NCBI GenBank assembly: GCA_947453205.1
Contig: CANGFT010000005.1
Span: 62,001 to 126,000 of the forward strand
Length of the DNA: 64,000 bases
Origin: Beijerinckiaceae bacterium
GTDB lineage: Bacteria; Pseudomonadota; Alphaproteobacteria; Rhizobiales; Beijerinckiaceae
Reading direction: 5' to 3'
Shown here: piece by piece, positions 18,152-26,334 of the stretch
Numbering within the stretch: the stretch's first letter is position 1
Layout: the number at the start of each line of letters is the position of its first letter
Notes under the pieces: model-generated
Told to the model about the DNA's origin: nothing
Databases searched by the model: none
What the model saw: only the letters and a program-made list of their open reading frames with translations
Position numbers and translations under genes: made by a program

Positions 18152-18457
18152 CTACGCGCAATTCGGCATCGGCGCAAGCCGCTTCACCTTCAGCCCCGTG
18201 GTATCCTCATAGGGACGCTTGTTGCTGCGCGTGTGAATGAAGATGTTGCCGATGCCGCGACGATAGCCACGGGTGTCGATGAGGTCAGCCAGTTCCTGCA
18301 CGCTGGGCTTGCCAGCCTTTCGCGCGACGATGGCGGCTTCGAGCTTCTCGGCTTGAAAATGCTCAAGCGCGTCGGCGCGGTCCTCGTGGCTCATGCAGGA
18401 GACCGCGTCCTCACCGCCAAGAAGGGCCAGCAATTCTTCTCTAAGCGACATTTCCAT
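18152..18457 (-). CDS. Hypothetical protein, 101 aa
   Basis: Not recognised. The ATG at 18457 has an excellent ribosome-binding site (AGGAGG, five bases upstream), which makes this a real gene. The protein is soluble, with a helical N-terminal half ('SLREELLALLGGEDAVSCMS', then 'ALEHFQAEKLEAAIVARKAG') and a basic C-terminal part ('NIFIHTRSNKRPYEDT'). It lies alone between the TetR gene and the kinase on the same strand. No function is proposed. Confidence 0.65.
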   Translation of the reverse strand: MEMSLREELLALLGGEDAVSCMSHEDRADALEHFQAEKLEAAIVARKAGKPSVQELADLIDTRGYRRGIGNIFIHTRSNKRPYEDTTGLKVKRLAPMPNCA

Positions 18458-18664
18458 TGTTCCTCCTGAAAACCTTTCTCAACACTGTTTTATGCGCAGC
18501 TATCGCAGACCTTTTCAGGGGTAAGGCGACCTTTGCAAGCTCGGCCTTTAGTGTGCGTTCGGTGATGCCTAACCGAAGTTTTGAACAAACAAATCAACCC
18601 GACTGCGTGTGGGCGGCAGGCGCCGTCAACATCTCCATGACCAGCCGCTTCGGCTGCGGTCGCC

Positions 18665-19339
18665 TCACGGCGAAGGCCTTGCGGTCAGGCCCGCGATGAT
18701 GAAGGCGATCATGTCATCCAGCGTTGCGCCTGGCTTGTGATTGAATTGCGCGATCATCTGAGGGTGGAAAAAGCGGAGCATGGCGGCGCTGGCGCATTTG
18801 GCGGCGACTTCGACATCCGCCACATGAAACAGGCCTGCGGCGGCGCCGTCTGCGATGACCTGTGCGATAAAAAGGGTGATCTGGAGGATATGGGCCTCGC
18901 AAACATCCCAGGCCTCCTCCATCGCCACCGCGACCATCTCATGGATTTTCGAGTCCTCGACATAGCGCGCGGCGTTCATATGGTGGACCGTGGTCAGAAG
19001 GGTCCGCAAGCGCTCGGTTGCGGGCTCTTGTCCGTCCGCAATGTTTCGGGCTGCGGTCTCGACTTCGCCCATCAAGAAGCGGGCGGCGCTTTCATGGATC
19101 TCCTTCTTCGACTCGAAGAATCGGTAGATGTTCGCCGGGCTCATCCGCAGCGCCTTTGCAATGTCCGCTACGGTCGTCTTGTGATAGCCCACATCGCGGA
19201 ACAGTCGGATCGCGGTCACCAGAACCGCTTCACGCATTTCGCCATCCGGCCTTGTTGATCCTGCGCCCATGGTTTTCTCATTCGCCGGATTGCGGTTCAT
19301 GGCGCATCGATCCTGTGTTGGCGGGTTCTGTGTTTTCAC
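18665..19339 (-). CDS. TetR-family transcriptional regulator of the RND efflux operon
   Basis: The 224-residue protein has an N-terminal HTH ('VADIAKALRMSPANIYRFFE') preceded by 'AIRLFRDVGYHKTT', and an alpha-helical ligand domain. Its ATG overlaps the RND pump stop by four bases, so it is translated with the pump and probably represses the operon in an autoregulatory loop. A candidate operator with TGACGA-N10-TCGTCA symmetry overlaps a TTGACA element upstream of the first gene of this operon. The start could also lie at one of the internal Met (residues 14 or 24). Confidence 0.9.
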   Translation of the reverse strand: MKTQNPPTQDRCAMNRNPANEKTMGAGSTRPDGEMREAVLVTAIRLFRDVGYHKTTVADIAKALRMSPANIYRFFESKKEIHESAARFLMGEVETAARNIADGQEPATERLRTLLTTVHHMNAARYVEDSKIHEMVAVAMEEAWDVCEAHILQITLFIAQVIADGAAAGLFHVADVEVAAKCASAAMLRFFHPQMIAQFNHKPGATLDDMIAFIIAGLTARPSP

Positions 19340-22300
19340 GCATCCAGCCGCTTCGCGAACCAGAGAGCATAGAGGCCCGGGAGAAAAAGAAGGGTCAGGA
19401 AGGTCGCGACGAAGAGGCCGCCCATGATGGTGATCGCCATAGGCCCCCAGAAGGCGGAGCCTGACAGGGGAACCATGGCGAGGATCGCAGCCAGCGCTGT
19501 GAGGATGACGGGCCGCGCGCGCCGCACCGTGGATTCGACAATGGCGACGCGCAGGCTGAGGCCCTCGCGCACATCGCTCTCGATCTGATCCACAAGAATG
19601 ACCGCATTGCGCATGATCATGCCCGCAAGCGCGATCAGACCCAAAAGCGCGACGAAGCCAAAGGGCTTGTTCGCGAGATTCAGACCAAGGGAGGCGCCGA
19701 CGATGCCCAGGGGCGAGGTGAGAAAAACGAGTATCACCTGCGAGAAGTTCTGCAGCTGGATCATCAGCAGCGTCAGCATGGCGAGCACCATGAGAGGGAA
19801 GAGGGCGAAGATGGAGCCATTGCCCTTCTCCGACTCTTCGATGGCGCCGCCGATCTCGATCCTGTAGGCCGACGGCAGGGCGTCGCGAATGGATTTCAGT
19901 TGCGGCCAGATCGCTGTGGTGGCGTCAGGAGCCTGCACGCCATCGATCACGTCAGCGCGCACGGTGATCGCCATGTCCCGATTGAGCCGCCAGATGATCG
20001 GCTCCTCATGGGCATATTCAAGCCGCGCCACCTGAGAAACGGTGATTGGCGCGCCGTTGATGGTCCTGATCACCAGATCGCCAATACGATTGAGATCGCG
20101 ACGCTCGGCCTCGCTGGCCCGCGCCACGACGTCAATTTTCTCGACGCCTGCGCGAATGGTCGTGATCGGAACGCCCGTCAGCAGCATGTTGAGGGATTGC
20201 GAGATATCCTGCGGCGTAAGGCCCAGCGCCCGCGCGCGGTCCTGGTCCACATCCAGCCGTATGGAAGGCGATTGTTCGTTCCAGTCAAGACTGGGGTCCA
20301 CGATCCACGGATGGACGCGCATGACGTCGCGCACCTGATAGGCGATGGCGCGGACCTGCGCGACATCAGGTCCGATGACGCGGAACTGCACAGGAAAGCC
20401 CACGGGCGGGCCGAAGTTGAAGCGATCGACACGCACGCGAGCCTGCGTCAGGCGCCCATCCCTCACCGCCTTTTCGAGCCTCGCCTTGATGCGTTCGCGC
20501 GCCTCGACATTTTTCGAGACGATCACGATCTCCGCGAAGGCTTCGTTGGGCAATTGCGGATTGAGCCCCAGCCAGAAGCGGGGCGAACCCTGGCCGACAT
20601 AGGCGGTGAAGGTGCTGATGTCCGCGTCATCCTTCAGCAGCGCTTCGGCCTCGGCGACCGCTTTATGCGTGACGCCGAAGGCGGTTCCCTCTGGCAGGCG
20701 CAGTTGCAGGAACAGTTCAGGGCGCTCCGAGAGAGGGAAGAATTGCTGCTGCACATGGCCGAAGCCCAGAATCGACAGGGCGAAGACGCCGCCCGTCGCG
20801 CTCACCACCCATCCGCGATGATCCACGCACCATTGGATGACCCTGCGCAGGGCGCGGTAGCTGCGCGTTTTATATAAAGCGCCAGCATCAGGATGCGAGG
20901 CGTCGGCGCCAAGGGCTGGCAGGAGCTTGACGCCGATATAGGGGGTGAAGACGACGGCCACCACCCATGAGGCGAGCAGGGCGATGGCGACAATCCAGAA
21001 AATGCCGCCCGCATATTCGCCCACGGACGAATTGGCGAAGCCGATGGGCAGGAATCCCACCGCCGTGACCAGCGTGCCCGTCAGCATGGGAAAGGCGGTG
21101 GACTCCCAGGCGAAAGAGGCGGCGCGGACGCGGTCCCAGCCCTGCTCGATTTTAACGACCATCATCTCCACCGCGATGATGGCGTCGTCCACCAGCAACC
21201 CGAGGGCGATGATGAGCGCGCCCAGCGTGATCCTGTGCAGGTCGATGCTCATTGCGTTCATGACGATGAAGACAATGGCCAGCACCAGCGGAACCGACAG
21301 GGCGACCACGATTCCTGTGCGCAGGCCCAGCGCGAGAAAACTGACCAATAGGACGATCACCAGCGCCTCAGCGAAGGACCGCAGGAACTCGCTCACCGCA
21401 TGTTCGACCACCTGCGGCTGATCGGCGATCTGCGTGAGGTCGAAGCCTCGCGGCGCAGCGCTCATGAATTCCGCTGAGGCTGCGTTCACCTGCTTGCCGA
21501 AGTCGAGGATGTTGCCGCCCTTGGCCATCACCACGCCGACGCCAATGGCGGGTTTGGCCTCCTGCCGCGCGACGAAGTCCGGCGGGTCCGAAAATCCGCG
21601 CGTGACGGCGGCAATGTCCCCGAGACGGAAGCTGCGCCCATTTACGGCGACCGGCGTGTCGCGCACCGATTCCAGCGTATCGAGCCGACCGCTCACCCGC
21701 AGCGGTATGCGCTGGGCGGAGGTTTCGACGACGGCGCCGGGGACGACAGCGTTTTGCTTTGCAAGCGATGCGAATATGTCCTGCGGATCGACGCCAAGGG
21801 TCGCCAGCTTCGCATGGGAGAATTCGACGAAGACCTTCTCATCCTGCGCGCCATAGATATTCACCTTGCTGACGCCGCTGGTCCGCAGCAAACGCTGGCG
21901 CAGGCCCTCCGCAACCGTTTTCATCTGCGCATAGTCCGCGCCATCCGCCGTCAGCATGAAGAGGATCGAATCCACATCTCCATATTCGTCATTGATGGTG
22001 GGGCCGATCAGGCCCTGGGGAAGGTCGTTCTTGATGTCGCCCAGCTTCTTGCGCAACTGGTAGAAGAGATATGGCACGTCACGGGCGGGGGTGCTGTCCT
22101 TGAAGACCACCTGCATGGCGGTGAAGGAGGGTTTTGTGAAGGTGACGACCTTTTCAAACCAGGGCAGCTCCTGCAGCTTCTTCTCGATGGGGTCGGCGAC
22201 CTGATTTTGCATCTCGGCGGCGCTCGCGCCCGGCCAGACCGCACGAACGACCACCACCTTGATAGTGAAAGAAGGATCTTCCGCGCGCCCCACGCCCTGA

Positions 22301-22398
22301 TAGGAGAAGGCGCCGGCGGCGGCGAGCGCCAGCATGAAGAAGAGGGTCAGGGCCGGATGCGAGACCGCCCAGGCCGAAGCATTGAAACGTTGCATCAT
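19336..22398 (-). CDS. RND efflux pump, inner-membrane subunit
   Basis: The 1020-residue protein has RND architecture: one N-terminal transmembrane helix, a large periplasmic loop, five helices including the proton-relay segment 'IALGLLVDDAIIAVEMM', a second periplasmic loop and the C-terminal helices ('GLIALAGMIMRNAVILVDQ'). Length and pattern match hydrophobe/amphiphile efflux pumps of the AcrB class in proteobacteria. It follows the membrane-fusion gene by 30 bases. No outer-membrane TolC gene is in the operon, so a distant one must be shared. Substrates are unknown. Confidence 0.93.
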   Translation of the reverse strand: MMQRFNASAWAVSHPALTLFFMLALAAAGAFSYQGVGRAEDPSFTIKVVVVRAVWPGASAAEMQNQVADPIEKKLQELPWFEKVVTFTKPSFTAMQVVFKDSTPARDVPYLFYQLRKKLGDIKNDLPQGLIGPTINDEYGDVDSILFMLTADGADYAQMKTVAEGLRQRLLRTSGVSKVNIYGAQDEKVFVEFSHAKLATLGVDPQDIFASLAKQNAVVPGAVVETSAQRIPLRVSGRLDTLESVRDTPVAVNGRSFRLGDIAAVTRGFSDPPDFVARQEAKPAIGVGVVMAKGGNILDFGKQVNAASAEFMSAAPRGFDLTQIADQPQVVEHAVSEFLRSFAEALVIVLLVSFLALGLRTGIVVALSVPLVLAIVFIVMNAMSIDLHRITLGALIIALGLLVDDAIIAVEMMVVKIEQGWDRVRAASFAWESTAFPMLTGTLVTAVGFLPIGFANSSVGEYAGGIFWIVAIALLASWVVAVVFTPYIGVKLLPALGADASHPDAGALYKTRSYRALRRVIQWCVDHRGWVVSATGGVFALSILGFGHVQQQFFPLSERPELFLQLRLPEGTAFGVTHKAVAEAEALLKDDADISTFTAYVGQGSPRFWLGLNPQLPNEAFAEIVIVSKNVEARERIKARLEKAVRDGRLTQARVRVDRFNFGPPVGFPVQFRVIGPDVAQVRAIAYQVRDVMRVHPWIVDPSLDWNEQSPSIRLDVDQDRARALGLTPQDISQSLNMLLTGVPITTIRAGVEKIDVVARASEAERRDLNRIGDLVIRTINGAPITVSQVARLEYAHEEPIIWRLNRDMAITVRADVIDGVQAPDATTAIWPQLKSIRDALPSAYRIEIGGAIEESEKGNGSIFALFPLMVLAMLTLLMIQLQNFSQVILVFLTSPLGIVGASLGLNLANKPFGFVALLGLIALAGMIMRNAVILVDQIESDVREGLSLRVAIVESTVRRARPVILTALAAILAMVPLSGSAFWGPMAITIMGGLFVATFLTLLFLPGLYALWFAKRLDA

Positions 22399-22428
22399 AT
22401 GTCTCGTGAAAAGGCGGAACGGCGCGGT

Positions 22429-23535
22429 TCAGAAGGCCAGAGAGGACACGATCCTGATCTTTTGCGAGGGATCGAGCTTCTGCACACCAAGGGTGACGAC
22501 CTGCGCGCCTTCCGCGACGCCGCCGGTGATCTCGACGTCCTGCGCGCCATAGGATCTGACCGTCACCTTTTTGAGGGTGACGCCATTGGCACCTTCATTC
22601 ACCACATAAAGCGATGGTCCGGCGCCTTGATTGAAAAGAGCCGAAATGGGCACGCGCGCCACCGGCGCGCCGCCGTTCTCCGAGAGGGTCAGGGTGGCGG
22701 TCATGCCAAGGCGCATGTCATCGCCAGCGCCGGAGATGGAAAAACGCGCGAGAAAGGTGCGCGTGACAGGATCAGCGGAAGGCGCCAGCTCCCGCAGCTT
22801 CGCCGCGTATTTCCTGTCGGGCGACGTCCAGAGCGACACGGAGGCGGCGCTGTCCCTCGCGCTCGCCACAAGGGCTTCGGGCAGGGACACGACAACCTCT
22901 CGCTGCCCCGCGCGCGCCACGCGCACGGCGGTCTGCCCGGCCGCCAGCACCTGGCCGGGCTCGACGAGGGTCGCGGTGACGACGCCCGGGCCATCGGCGA
23001 GCAAGGTGGCGTAGGACAGGCTGTTTTTCGTCAATTCGACCGTGCGCTGGGCGCGCAGCAGTCGCGCCCGCGCCTCGTCGGCAGCCGCCCGCGTTTGCTC
23101 GATCTGGGCGTCGGTTGACCATCCCCCGCCCCGAAGCCCCTTTGCGCGCTCCTCCGCCGCCGCCGCCTGCTCAAGCGCGCCCCGGGCGGCCCGTTCTTCG
23201 GCCTCCGCCTGATCCGCTTGCAGGCGCAGATCAACGCCATCGAGCGCCGCCAGCGGCTGGCCCTTCTCAACCACGTCCCCCACCTCAACCAGGCGCGTCA
23301 CGACCTTGCCCGCAACGCGAAAGCCAAGGTCGGCTTCGACGCGTGGCCGGACGACCCCGACAAGGCTGCGATCCACCACCTGAGGTTTGTAATGGATGGT
23401 CGCCACCAGCACGGGACGGACGATCTCCACCTGTTTTTTGGCGGAATCCTCGCAGCCCGTCAGCAACAGGAGGGCGCAGAGCGCCATCATGGGCCGCAGT
23501 CGAGCATGTTCGGCTGGTTTGCGGATGGTCAGCAT
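22429..23535 (-). CDS. RND efflux periplasmic adaptor (membrane-fusion) lipoprotein
   Basis: The 368-residue adaptor has a lipobox 'LLLTGC' near residue 28, so it is an inner-membrane lipoprotein. The barrel-sandwich segment is in 'RPRVEADLGFRVAGKVVTRL' and 'GQPLAALDGVDLRLQADQAE', a coiled-coil hairpin rich in Ala/Glu follows at about 100-165, and the beta-barrel and membrane-proximal parts come after. It bridges the RND pump to an outer-membrane channel. First gene of the MFP-RND-TetR operon. The chosen start has only a weak ribosome-binding site; the Met pair at residues 16-17 would leave too short a signal. Confidence 0.92.
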   Translation of the reverse strand: MLTIRKPAEHARLRPMMALCALLLLTGCEDSAKKQVEIVRPVLVATIHYKPQVVDRSLVGVVRPRVEADLGFRVAGKVVTRLVEVGDVVEKGQPLAALDGVDLRLQADQAEAEERAARGALEQAAAAEERAKGLRGGGWSTDAQIEQTRAAADEARARLLRAQRTVELTKNSLSYATLLADGPGVVTATLVEPGQVLAAGQTAVRVARAGQREVVVSLPEALVASARDSAASVSLWTSPDRKYAAKLRELAPSADPVTRTFLARFSISGAGDDMRLGMTATLTLSENGGAPVARVPISALFNQGAGPSLYVVNEGANGVTLKKVTVRSYGAQDVEITGGVAEGAQVVTLGVQKLDPSQKIRIVSSLAF

Positions 23536-23582
23536 AGTTGGAGCCAGTCACGAGAAAGAATGCCCGAGATTTTCATGATGAA

Positions 23583-23604
23583 TGACGAATGTCAATAATC
23601 GTCA
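23583..23604. promoter_or_regulatory. Candidate TetR operator overlapping a -35 element
   Basis: TGACGA-atgtcaataa-TCGTCA is a perfect six-base inverted repeat, with a second nested symmetry TGAC-gaat-GTCA. On the minus strand it contains TTGACA, a good -35 hexamer for the MFP-RND-TetR operon, about 50 bp upstream of the first gene. Binding of the TetR protein here would block the promoter. Confidence 0.5.
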
Positions 23605-23828
23605 GTATTTCATAAAATTGGCATCTCCTGTCGCCTTCAAGGGGAACCGCATGGTCAAAGAGATCACCCAGCCGCACAAGCCCGCGGCGTGATCCAATTC
23701 GCGCTTGGGCCTGCCAATCAATCCAGACTTTTCATTGGGGTCTGCAAGCTTTGTCAGAACTCGACAGGTCACCGCTCAAATATCGCGCGGTCGCGCCAGG
23801 CGCGGCGGTAATACTAACAAGCAGATTT

Positions 23829-23846
23829 TTGGAAAAGACATTCCAA
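23829..23846. promoter_or_regulatory. Inverted repeat upstream of the 23913 gene
   Basis: TTGGAA-aagaca-TTCCAA is a perfect six-base inverted repeat about 67 bp upstream of the small plus-strand gene. It may be an operator; no cognate regulator is evident. Confidence 0.3.
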
Positions 23847-23912
23847 GCGTCAGGCGCTTATGGCACGGTATGGCCTGTAAGTTTGCGTCAATAGGCGTAT
23901 GGGGGCGTTGAT

Positions 23913-24119
23913 ATGTTCGAAATGGTTGAAAAACGGTCGGAATTCATCGGCACATATTACTGTGTCTATCTGGATGATTGGCTGGTGTTTCGGACCAAGA
24001 ACGCACGCACCGCCGCTCTCTGCCAGATGGGACGTGTCCAGTTCGGGAAGAAAAGCTTTCTGGCGCTGAGGGACGAGTCTGAAGCCAGGAAATCTCAACA
24101 GGCTGAAGAAGCTGCTTGA
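23913..24119 (+). CDS. Hypothetical small protein, 68 aa
   Basis: Not recognised. The protein starts 'MFEMVEKRSEFIGTYYCVYL' and is compact and soluble with a basic middle ('RVQFGKKSFLALRDESEARK'). It is followed 24 bases later by a strong intrinsic terminator on the same strand, and a GGGGG sequence precedes the ATG. Both support a real, monocistronic gene. The overlapping minus ORF (23850..24098) has no such support. Confidence 0.55.
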   Translation: MFEMVEKRSEFIGTYYCVYLDDWLVFRTKNARTAALCQMGRVQFGKKSFLALRDESEARKSQQAEEAA

Positions 24120-24143
24120 GCGCTCTGACCCGAGACGAGCACC

Positions 24144-24174
24144 CTCGACGGGCGAAACCCGTCGAGAGTTGTTT
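24144..24174 (+). terminator. Intrinsic terminator of the 68-aa gene
   Basis: CTCGACGGG-cgaaa-CCCGTCGAG forms a perfect nine-pair stem (24144-24166), followed by AGTTGTTTT. It terminates plus-strand transcription just before the convergent gene's stop at 24175. Confidence 0.85.
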
Positions 24175-24399
24175 TCAGGCGGCGATTTGAGGCTTCATCC
24201 GGTCAGCCGAGATCAACCCCGCCATAATCACCACATCGCCATTTTCGTCCCTGACGATGACGCGAAGGCCCGGCGTCGGAAATTCAGCAGATAATTTTTC
24301 GATGACCCCCCAGACGTCTGTGGGGTCAGAAATGATCACGTTCTCAAGAGAATGAAGAACGTGATCGCCTTGCTTGATCGTGACGCTATAGCTTGGCAT
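24175..24399 (-). CDS. Hypothetical small protein, 74 aa
   Basis: Start chosen at ATG 24399 ('MPSYSVTIKQGDHVLHSLEN'), which has an AAGGA site eight bases upstream; the track ORF to 24660 runs through the candidate sRNA locus and is not supported. The protein looks like a small beta-rich domain with alternating hydrophobic strands ('GLRVIVRDENGDVVIMAGLI'). No family is recognised with confidence. It is convergent with the 68-aa gene. Confidence 0.6.
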   Translation of the reverse strand: MPSYSVTIKQGDHVLHSLENVIISDPTDVWGVIEKLSAEFPTPGLRVIVRDENGDVVIMAGLISADRMKPQIAA

Positions 24400-24473
24400 T
24401 TCAAGTTCCTTGTTCTGGTTGGAACAGCGCTCAGATGGGAATTCCGCTAAGCGGTTTTCAAGACAAGCTGATG

Positions 24474-24586
24474 ACTCCCCGGGCGCCGACTGTGATCCGT
24501 TCGGGGAGTTGGGGCGTAGGATGGAGGACGTTTCCTCCCGAAACTTCCTACTTCGCCCAATCCCCTTGAGGGGATTGGGTTTTTTA
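24474..24586 (+). ncRNA. Candidate trans-acting small RNA with anti-Shine-Dalgarno motif
   Basis: No plus-strand gene fits here, yet a perfect intrinsic terminator ends the region. Upstream of it are two more helices: ACTCCCCG (24474-24481) with CGGGGAGT (24502-24509), and GGGCG-TAGGA (24512-24521) with TCCTA-ctt-CGCCC (24546-24558, competing with the terminator stem). Inside the second helix lies TTTCCTCCCG (24531-24540), complementary to Shine-Dalgarno sequences. This plan (aSD-bearing segment plus strong terminator in an intergenic region) is that of rhizobial Hfq-type sRNAs such as the alpha-r8 and alpha-r14 families. No clear promoter was found, so the 5' end is approximate. Confidence 0.55.
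24556..24585 (+). terminator. Strong intrinsic terminator of the candidate sRNA
   Basis: CCCAATCCCC-ttga-GGGGATTGGG is a perfect ten-pair stem followed directly by six T. It only works in the plus direction, where there is no protein-coding gene to terminate. Confidence 0.92.
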
Positions 24587-24711
24587 TTGCCTGAGCGGCC
24601 TCGCCGCTCCAACCCGCTTGCTGGCCCCGCTGGAGGCCGCAAAAGCAACGTCCAGTTCACCAGCCCTGATGGCGGCCAGGCAAGAGTTCTCTGCGAGCGA
24701 CCAAACTGGCC

Positions 24712-25653
24712 TCAAGCCCCGAAGATCGACCACCCCGTGCGTCGGGTCAGCTCTTCAAGAGCGATCCGACCAAGATGGGAGTTGCCGGCCTGATCCAATC
24801 CGGGAGACCAGACCGCGATGGACGCCTTGCCTGGGGCTATGGCCAGAATCCCGCCCCCTACTCCACTTTTCCCGGGCAGACCGACGCGATAAGCAAACTC
24901 CCCCGAACCGTCGTAATGGCCACAGGTCAGCATCATCGCATTGATGCGGCGCGCGCGCTCCGCTGAGACCACCGAAAGTCCGGTCAATGGATTCACACCA
25001 TTGCAGGAGAGAAAAAGGCCAGCACGCGCCAGTTGCTCGCAGGTCATTGAAATGGCGCAATGATGAAAATAAACGCCGAGGGTGTGATCAACGGGGTTCT
25101 CAATGACCCCGAAGCTCTTCATATAATTGGCGAGCGCCGCATTACGAAAGCCAGTGCGCTTTTCCGAAGCCGCCACGTCTTTGTCGATGGACACGGCTCC
25201 ATCATCAGCGAGAAATTGCACAAAACGCAAAATTTCGCCCAATGTCTCCCGTGGCTGACGACCAGACAAGATGACATCCGTAACCGCTATCGCGCCGGCG
25301 TTGATGAAGGGATTTCTCGGAACGCCCAATTCATGCTCAAGCTGCACAATGGAATTGAAGCGATTGCCGGATGGCTCCCGCCCCACATAGCGCCACAGCC
25401 GATCGCCAATGCGCCCCAGCGCCAATGTCAAAGTGAAGACCTTTGAAATGCTCTGAATTGAAAAAGGAACGGTGCAGTCGCCTCCGGAGAAAACATTTCC
25501 CGCCACATCGACGATCGCCAGACCAAAATGATCTGGATCGACATTAGCAAGCTCCGGAATATAGGTCGCAACAGTCCCGCGATCCTTACGCGCGCGCATT
25601 TCTGCAACAATCTCGCTCACAATCACATCAAGGTCTGGCGCAGACTGCTTCAT
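24712..25653 (-). CDS. glsA: Glutaminase
   Basis: The 313-residue enzyme hydrolyses glutamine to glutamate and ammonia in the cytoplasm. It has the serine-dependent beta-lactamase-like fold: the catalytic S-x-x-K lies in '[11 protein letters not shown]', the substrate-binding '[11 protein letters not shown]' and '[10 protein letters not shown]' are present, and '[14 protein letters not shown]' is the late glycine loop. Length is normal for GlsA/YbaS. It is a single gene on the minus strand, 64 bp after a small ORF. It is probably a housekeeping or acid-stress gene unrelated to the catabolic operons. Confidence 0.95.
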   Translation of the reverse strand: MKQSAPDLDVIVSEIVAEMRARKDRGTVATYIPELANVDPDHFGLAIVDVAGNVFSGGDCTVPFSIQSISKVFTLTLALGRIGDRLWRYVGREPSGNRFNSIVQLEHELGVPRNPFINAGAIAVTDVILSGRQPRETLGEILRFVQFLADDGAVSIDKDVAASEKRTGFRNAALANYMKSFGVIENPVDHTLGVYFHHCAISMTCEQLARAGLFLSCNGVNPLTGLSVVSAERARRINAMMLTCGHYDGSGEFAYRVGLPGKSGVGGGILAIAPGKASIAVWSPGLDQAGNSHLGRIALEELTRRTGWSIFGA

Positions 25654-25717
25654 CCCGGTCTCCGATCGCAGCCAAAAAAATCAACCGCTTGATTTATATC
25701 AGCGCAAGCAAAGGCGA

Positions 25718-25876
25718 TCACTTTTTGGCCGCCGCCCTCTGCGCGGCAAGCTTGAAGATCTTCTTCACCGTCGCATCGCTCAAAGTCATTTGGGCGCTTC
25801 CTGAACCGATCAATCCAGATGTCTGCACGCCCGGCGTTTTCGGCGGTGTTTTCGGTTTCGTCTCCTGCTTCGCCAT
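25718..25876 (-). CDS. Small hypothetical protein, 52 aa
   Basis: The ATG at 25876 ('MAKQETKPKTPPKTPGVQTS') has an AGGAGAG site six bases upstream. The protein has a disordered Lys/Pro/Thr-rich N-terminus, a Gly/Ser linker and a short basic C-terminal helix ('VKKIFKLAAQRAAAKK'). The track's longer ORF (to 26290) is out of frame with the GlcG-like gene and is not real. It is the last gene of the operon that begins at the Rieske ferredoxin. Function unknown. Confidence 0.6.
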   Translation of the reverse strand: MAKQETKPKTPPKTPGVQTSGLIGSGSAQMTLSDATVKKIFKLAAQRAAAKK

Positions 25877-25895
25877 GACGAACTCTCCTATCGGT

Positions 25896-26309
25896 CTAGC
25901 CTGCGTCGGCAGCCAATCCCGCGCCGGAGATTCCCTCGACGGCGGCGATCTCGTCGTTATCAGAGGAGTCGCCGGATACGCCGACAGCGCCAAGAATTTC
26001 GCCCGAGGCGTCCCGCACCAGCACGCCGCCGGGCACGGGAACGAACAGCCCGCCCACCGCATGGGTGACGGCGGCGAGGAATTGCGGCGCCCGCTTGGCG
26101 ATGTCCCGCGAACCAAATCCCATGGCGATGGCGCAATTGGCCTTGCCCGTGGCGATTTCGACCCGTTTCGTGCTCGTTCCATCTTCTGAAAGCGCGGCGC
26201 GGATGGCCCCGCGCGCATCCATGACGACAATGGCGAGAGGCTGGAAGCCATGACGACGGCCGGCCGCCCGCACACCATCAAGAATCTCACGGGCCACTTC
26301 GTATTTCAT
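25896..26309 (-). CDS. GlcG/HbpS-like (DUF336) protein
   Basis: The 137-residue protein has the GlcG/HbpS fold pattern: an N-terminal helix ('REILDGVRAAGRRHGFQPLA') followed by 'IVVMDARGAIRAAL', 'KANCAIAMGFGS' and the glycine-rich 'VPVPGGVLVRDASGEILGAVGVSG'. Members bind haem or cobalamin or accompany catabolic oxidoreductases, and are often encoded in glycolate and aromatic catabolic operons. It sits 25 bp downstream of an enolase-superfamily gene in the long minus-strand operon. Confidence 0.85.
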   Translation of the reverse strand: MKYEVAREILDGVRAAGRRHGFQPLAIVVMDARGAIRAALSEDGTSTKRVEIATGKANCAIAMGFGSRDIAKRAPQFLAAVTHAVGGLFVPVPGGVLVRDASGEILGAVGVSGDSSDNDEIAAVEGISGAGLAADAG

Positions 26310-26334
26310 GAGCTGCTCCTTGGCCGCAGAACAA

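Larger units (their letters stand above)
23536..23912. other. 377-bp intergenic region between the efflux operon and a small gene
   Basis: The region separates divergent genes and carries the candidate TetR operator (23583-23604) and a second inverted repeat (23829-23846). A short peptide reading frame, 'MVKEITQPHKPAA' (ATG 23651), follows an AAGGGG sequence and could be a minor leader peptide, but nothing else supports it. Confidence 0.4.

Noticed and set aside
17895-18161. 88-aa minus ORF in the gap next to the HWE kinase
   Set aside because: Low-complexity Pro/Gly/Arg composition, no ribosome-binding site, and it overlaps the 3' end of the 18152 gene.
25718-26290. 190-aa minus ORF covering the GlcG-like gene in another frame
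   Set aside because: Only its last 52 codons, from the ATG at 25876, have a ribosome-binding site; the rest is out of frame with a clear GlcG-like gene.
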